Positions 60,981-64,000 of a stretch of DNA of 64,000 nucleotides are shown piece by piece. The DNA comes from Chamaea fasciata (lineage: Eukaryota; Chordata; Aves; Passeriformes; Sylviidae), in assembly GCA_029207755.1 (NCBI GenBank), contig JARCOQ010000016.1, positions 12,607,307 to 12,671,306 of the forward strand, in the 5' to 3' direction. Under the pieces are notes generated by a model. That model was not told the origin of the DNA. It did no database searches and saw only the letters and a list, made by a program, of their open reading frames with translations. The stretch's first letter is position 1. Each line of letters begins with the position of its first letter. Made by a program: the position numbers and the translations under genes.

Positions 60981-62911
60981 GTCCCCAGCAGGTTTGCAGG
61001 TCACTGTGACAGTGCTGACAAAGCCCCAGGGTCATGTGGCATCCCTACACCTGCCACCTACAGAACTGTCCCAAATTTAGGGAAACTTTGTGCTTTTGGG
61101 AAATGCTTGCTGTGTCTCCCCTGCTTTAAGGAGCCCCGAAGGAGCACTGTAAAATGTTACAGCACTGCTACTTCACTCTTCCAACCTAACCCTGTTTTCT
61201 CCGGTGCCTTTTTTTCCTTCACAGTGCCATGTGCCCTCTTCAAAAGTCTCTGCAATTAACTTGCACTGCTAATGACTGTCAGACAGAAATTCTGGGAAGC
61301 AACAGTAACAGAACACTGGAATTTTTTCCTCATTTGTCCAACTGCTTGTGAATGTGTCATGCTTTAGGTCATTGAATCAAGTGAGGAAAGATACAGAAAT
61401 AGTTTATATTACTAAAGTACCTGAATGCGGACAGACAACAAAAAAATAACTGTGCCAGTGTTCTGCAGTGATGAGAATCTATGTATCTTCTTCACAGTGC
61501 TGTGCAAGGGTGCAGCTCTCACTTGGGTACAGCAAATGAGATATCAGCTTTAGGAGGGGTGGAAAAACTGCTCCCTGGCAATGAAAATACATCATTTTAA
61601 GGGCTTAATTTATTTCCTTTATTCGGTGATATTAGTTCTGGGTGCTTTCCTGCAGCATATCAGGTCTCTACAAACCCCAGTATCACTATGGCTAATCTAT
61701 AATAACAGAACTATCTGCAGTTCATGCCATCTCCTGCACCAAGCCATGAAACTCAATTACCAAGTGGAGAAAAAAGTGGGAGAAGCCAAAACAATGATGG
61801 AGAGCAGGTGTCAGGGTGCCAGTGGAGCTGCCACAGTTCTTGCTGTGTGCAGCTGCAGCTCCTCAGAGACTGGGGACACTGGGAGCAGCCCATCCCCAGC
61901 CCTCGCAGGGCAGCACAGGACAGTGGCATTTACACACAATTTATCGAGGTAAGAGGCCCCAAGTTCAACCTGTCCTTCCCCCGCCCCCTGATTTCACCTC
62001 AAGTGATGTTGTTGATGTAATACAAGGTTTACACATTGAGGTTTTTTTACCTCTCAAAATAAGCATTCTTCCCTACTGCGTTTTAAAATGCCAGTGCATC
62101 AGAATTCATTACCGAACCAAACAAAACCACTAGAACACAGGCATTTAATAGAGAAATAAACTACAGCAAGAAACGGGTTTCAGTATTTAATGGCATGAAT
62201 AATGAATTAAAAATTAAGTTTAAATTACGTTGAAGGTCATAGAAAAAGCCTCAAAGAAAGATAGTTAAACAGACATTAAAAGGAAGATTTAAATAGGTGA
62301 TCTTTTAGTATTCTAGCAAAAACACTCTGTCTTTCACTCTTTATTTAAATTAAAATACCACTCAGTGACTGACCTTTTTAACATGGCCTAAGGGAGCAGG
62401 GTATGATCTTGTTAGAAAAGAAGTGATATTAAAAGAGCAATACTATTAAAAAGCAGAAGATGATGGAACCCACAGATTAAAATTTGTTTGCTCAGGGAAG
62501 ATAAACTTTTATGAAAAGTCCTTCCTGCTACAAACAGAGACAACTACTGCTATTCCCATTTTGGTAATGGACTGAGTTAATAAAGACTGTCCTTAAAAAC
62601 AAACCACAAAGCTAAATCCCAGGTTTGCTGACATTTCAGCAGACGTGTCCCTGCTTTTCAGCACCTCCCTTGGTGGCCAGCTGTGGCAGAGATGGACTTC
62701 TCTAACTCTGTCCCTTACATTCCTTAGGTGGTGTCCTTCAGCTTCCAGATTGCTGTCAGAGGGGTCACAGATCCTGCCCAGAGACAAAGTGGAGGACAAG
62801 ATTTTGTCCTTTTGAGAAGTTCAGAAGAAGGCACAGAGACTGTAAGGGTGTGGTGACACCCCTGCAGAGACCTCACCTTTGTCACAGGGAGCACAGAGAC
62901 AGCTCTTTAAC
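60981..62911. other. Unique DNA, no gene seen
   Basis: No gene or clear transposon recognised. The segment 61.8-61.95 kb is GC-richer and open on the plus strand, but shows no family resemblance. Confidence 0.5.
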
Positions 62912-62917
62912 AATCTT
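62912..62917. repeat. Left target-site duplication of the LTR
   Basis: AATCTT directly precedes the TGT of the LTR and is repeated exactly after its terminal ACA. Confidence 0.85.
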
Positions 62918-63213
62918 TGTGGGCTCGGTATTTTCTGAGCCTGAGAATTGCTGAGCTCTTCCCAAGGGAAACTTTTCAACAGTTTTCTTTTTCCCAAAAC
63001 AACCTGTGTAAACAATATTCCTTTCCTATAACAACAGGTGGTGTTTGCTATTTCTGTTCCTTAGCCAATGGGAGAAGTGTCAATCCTAAGGACCAATAAC
63101 GTGTCTTCTTAGCACAGTGTGTTATAAAAGGGCTGAATAAATTGTAAATAAAACCTTCTGATTTCTACTGCCTCCTGATGATAAGCATCTTTATTTCATG
63201 TCCTATTGCGACA
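62918..63213 (+). mobile_element. Solo LTR of an endogenous retrovirus
   Basis: A 296-bp element begins TGTGGG and ends GCGACA (TG...CA), flanked by an identical 6-bp direct repeat, AATCTT. Inside, in the right order for an LTR, are two CCAAT boxes (63065-63069 and 63093-63097), a TATA box (TTATAAAAG, 63122-63130) and an AATAAA polyadenylation signal (63147-63152) with a T-rich region after it. No gag, pol, env or second LTR is present, so this is a solo LTR left by recombination. A 6-bp duplication is typical of the alpha/beta-like (ERVK) class, whereas ERVL usually leaves 5 bp. The intact duplication suggests a fairly young insertion. Confidence 0.88.
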
Positions 63214-63219
63214 AATCTT
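63214..63219. repeat. Right target-site duplication of the LTR
   Basis: AATCTT, an exact copy of the six bases left of the LTR. Confidence 0.85.
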
Positions 63220-64000
63220 CACCTGACTTTGATCTCTGCTACTCCAAATCAACCTCCAAAACTCCTGCTCCCCTTGGTATGGAGTCTAATCTCTAGAGAT
63301 GAAGAGACAGACGTGGAAATGATGAACGCCTTATCCCCACCAGGAAATAAACAGCTGCAACCAGTCACTGATTCATCCTTTTCAAGACTTTCCAGCAGAG
63401 GCCGTGTGCTCACGCCTCTGCACAGCAGAGAGCCTGAGCAGGGCCAGCTGAACCTCTCCTCAGCACCTTGGCACCAACAAGGAGAGCACCGAGCCACACT
63501 CCCCATCCCCACACCAGGGCACAGGGCTGGCACAGAATTCAACGCTGCCATTTGAAGGTTTTACACTTCACCGCTCGGAAACAGAAATGGGCCCTGTCTC
63601 TGATTTTCCATGTGGCTTTTAATGGATTAAAGCATCACTGTCATGACTTAGGGGAAATTCATATAAATTAGATGGCTGGCAAAACCTTGGGGAGGTTGCT
63701 GTGTCCTTGATTTCACTGAACTTGTCTGGTGTATCAATTAGTACATTACTAATTAAATATAAACCTCTAGAAGAATAAACTGTATTCAACGAAGCAACCA
63801 AAACCTGATGTCACAAATTATGTCTTGTTAAAGGGAACCCTTCAAACTAAAGGTGTCCAGGCAATCAAACACTACTGTCTTCCTACCAGAAACCCAGGTG
63901 AAAATCCCCACACAATACTAAACAGGCAAAGATCTAAAATCTGAGAAGCTGCAGCTTCTTTACCTCCTTTATTCCCAATATTCAAACATGGCCAAAAAGG
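63220..64000. other. Unique DNA, no gene seen
   Basis: No gene or transposon recognised. The part at 63.24-63.56 kb is open on both strands but resembles no known protein. Confidence 0.5.

Overview
This window looks like vertebrate nuclear DNA, most probably from a bird and plausibly a songbird. The evidence is an AT-rich single-copy background with no compact genes, short 5'-truncated CR1 LINE fragments that keep the avian-type 8-bp tail (ATTCTGTG), a short solo retroviral LTR with intact target-site duplication, an old MIR-like SINE, several GC-rich minisatellites, and one strong CpG island. Nothing supports bacterial-style genes. Almost all short open reading frames here are chance ORFs, shadows of tandem repeats, or antisense reads of CR1.

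The only credible protein-coding signal is on the minus strand at about 41.7-42.1 kb. Inside the CpG island a start codon in good Kozak context opens a 15-codon segment (MKPWQLLAGMGDALQ) that ends in phase 0 at a consensus splice donor, CAG|GTGAGG. An in-frame stop lies upstream, and the presumed leader carries two upstream ORFs. The second one terminates in an ATGA overlap with the main start. I read this as a candidate first coding exon of a gene transcribed leftward. The left 41 kb would then be its first intron, and the right 22 kb would be upstream or intergenic DNA. I do not recognise the gene.

Layout: 1-16 kb is unique intron-like DNA with a 3.8-kb-spaced repeat pair, a homeodomain-site hairpin, an unusually long ORF and microsatellites. 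16.0-17.7 kb holds a GC-enriched block and a 20-copy, 47/50-bp minisatellite. 21.1-21.8 kb holds two adjacent minisatellites (73-bp and 32-bp units). 21.8-40.7 kb is unique sequence with one CpG-containing block at 29.4-29.7 kb and one decayed CR1. 40.7-42.2 kb is the CpG-rich block: a pentanucleotide array, a 27-bp array in which every unit carries a CAGGTGA donor-like site, a 17/34-bp array, then the candidate exon and promoter. 42.2-64 kb contains a MIR-like SINE, three clear CR1 copies, a 20-bp G-rich minisatellite at 58.5-59.1 kb, a 22-bp minisatellite at 60.9 kb and the solo LTR at 62.9-63.2 kb.

The most interesting arrangement is the first-exon/intron-1 start: a 5' splice site followed 0.6-0.7 kb downstream by six tandem near-perfect copies of a donor-like motif in the sense orientation, with G-rich arrays between and beyond. 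Whether this is functional cannot be decided from sequence alone.
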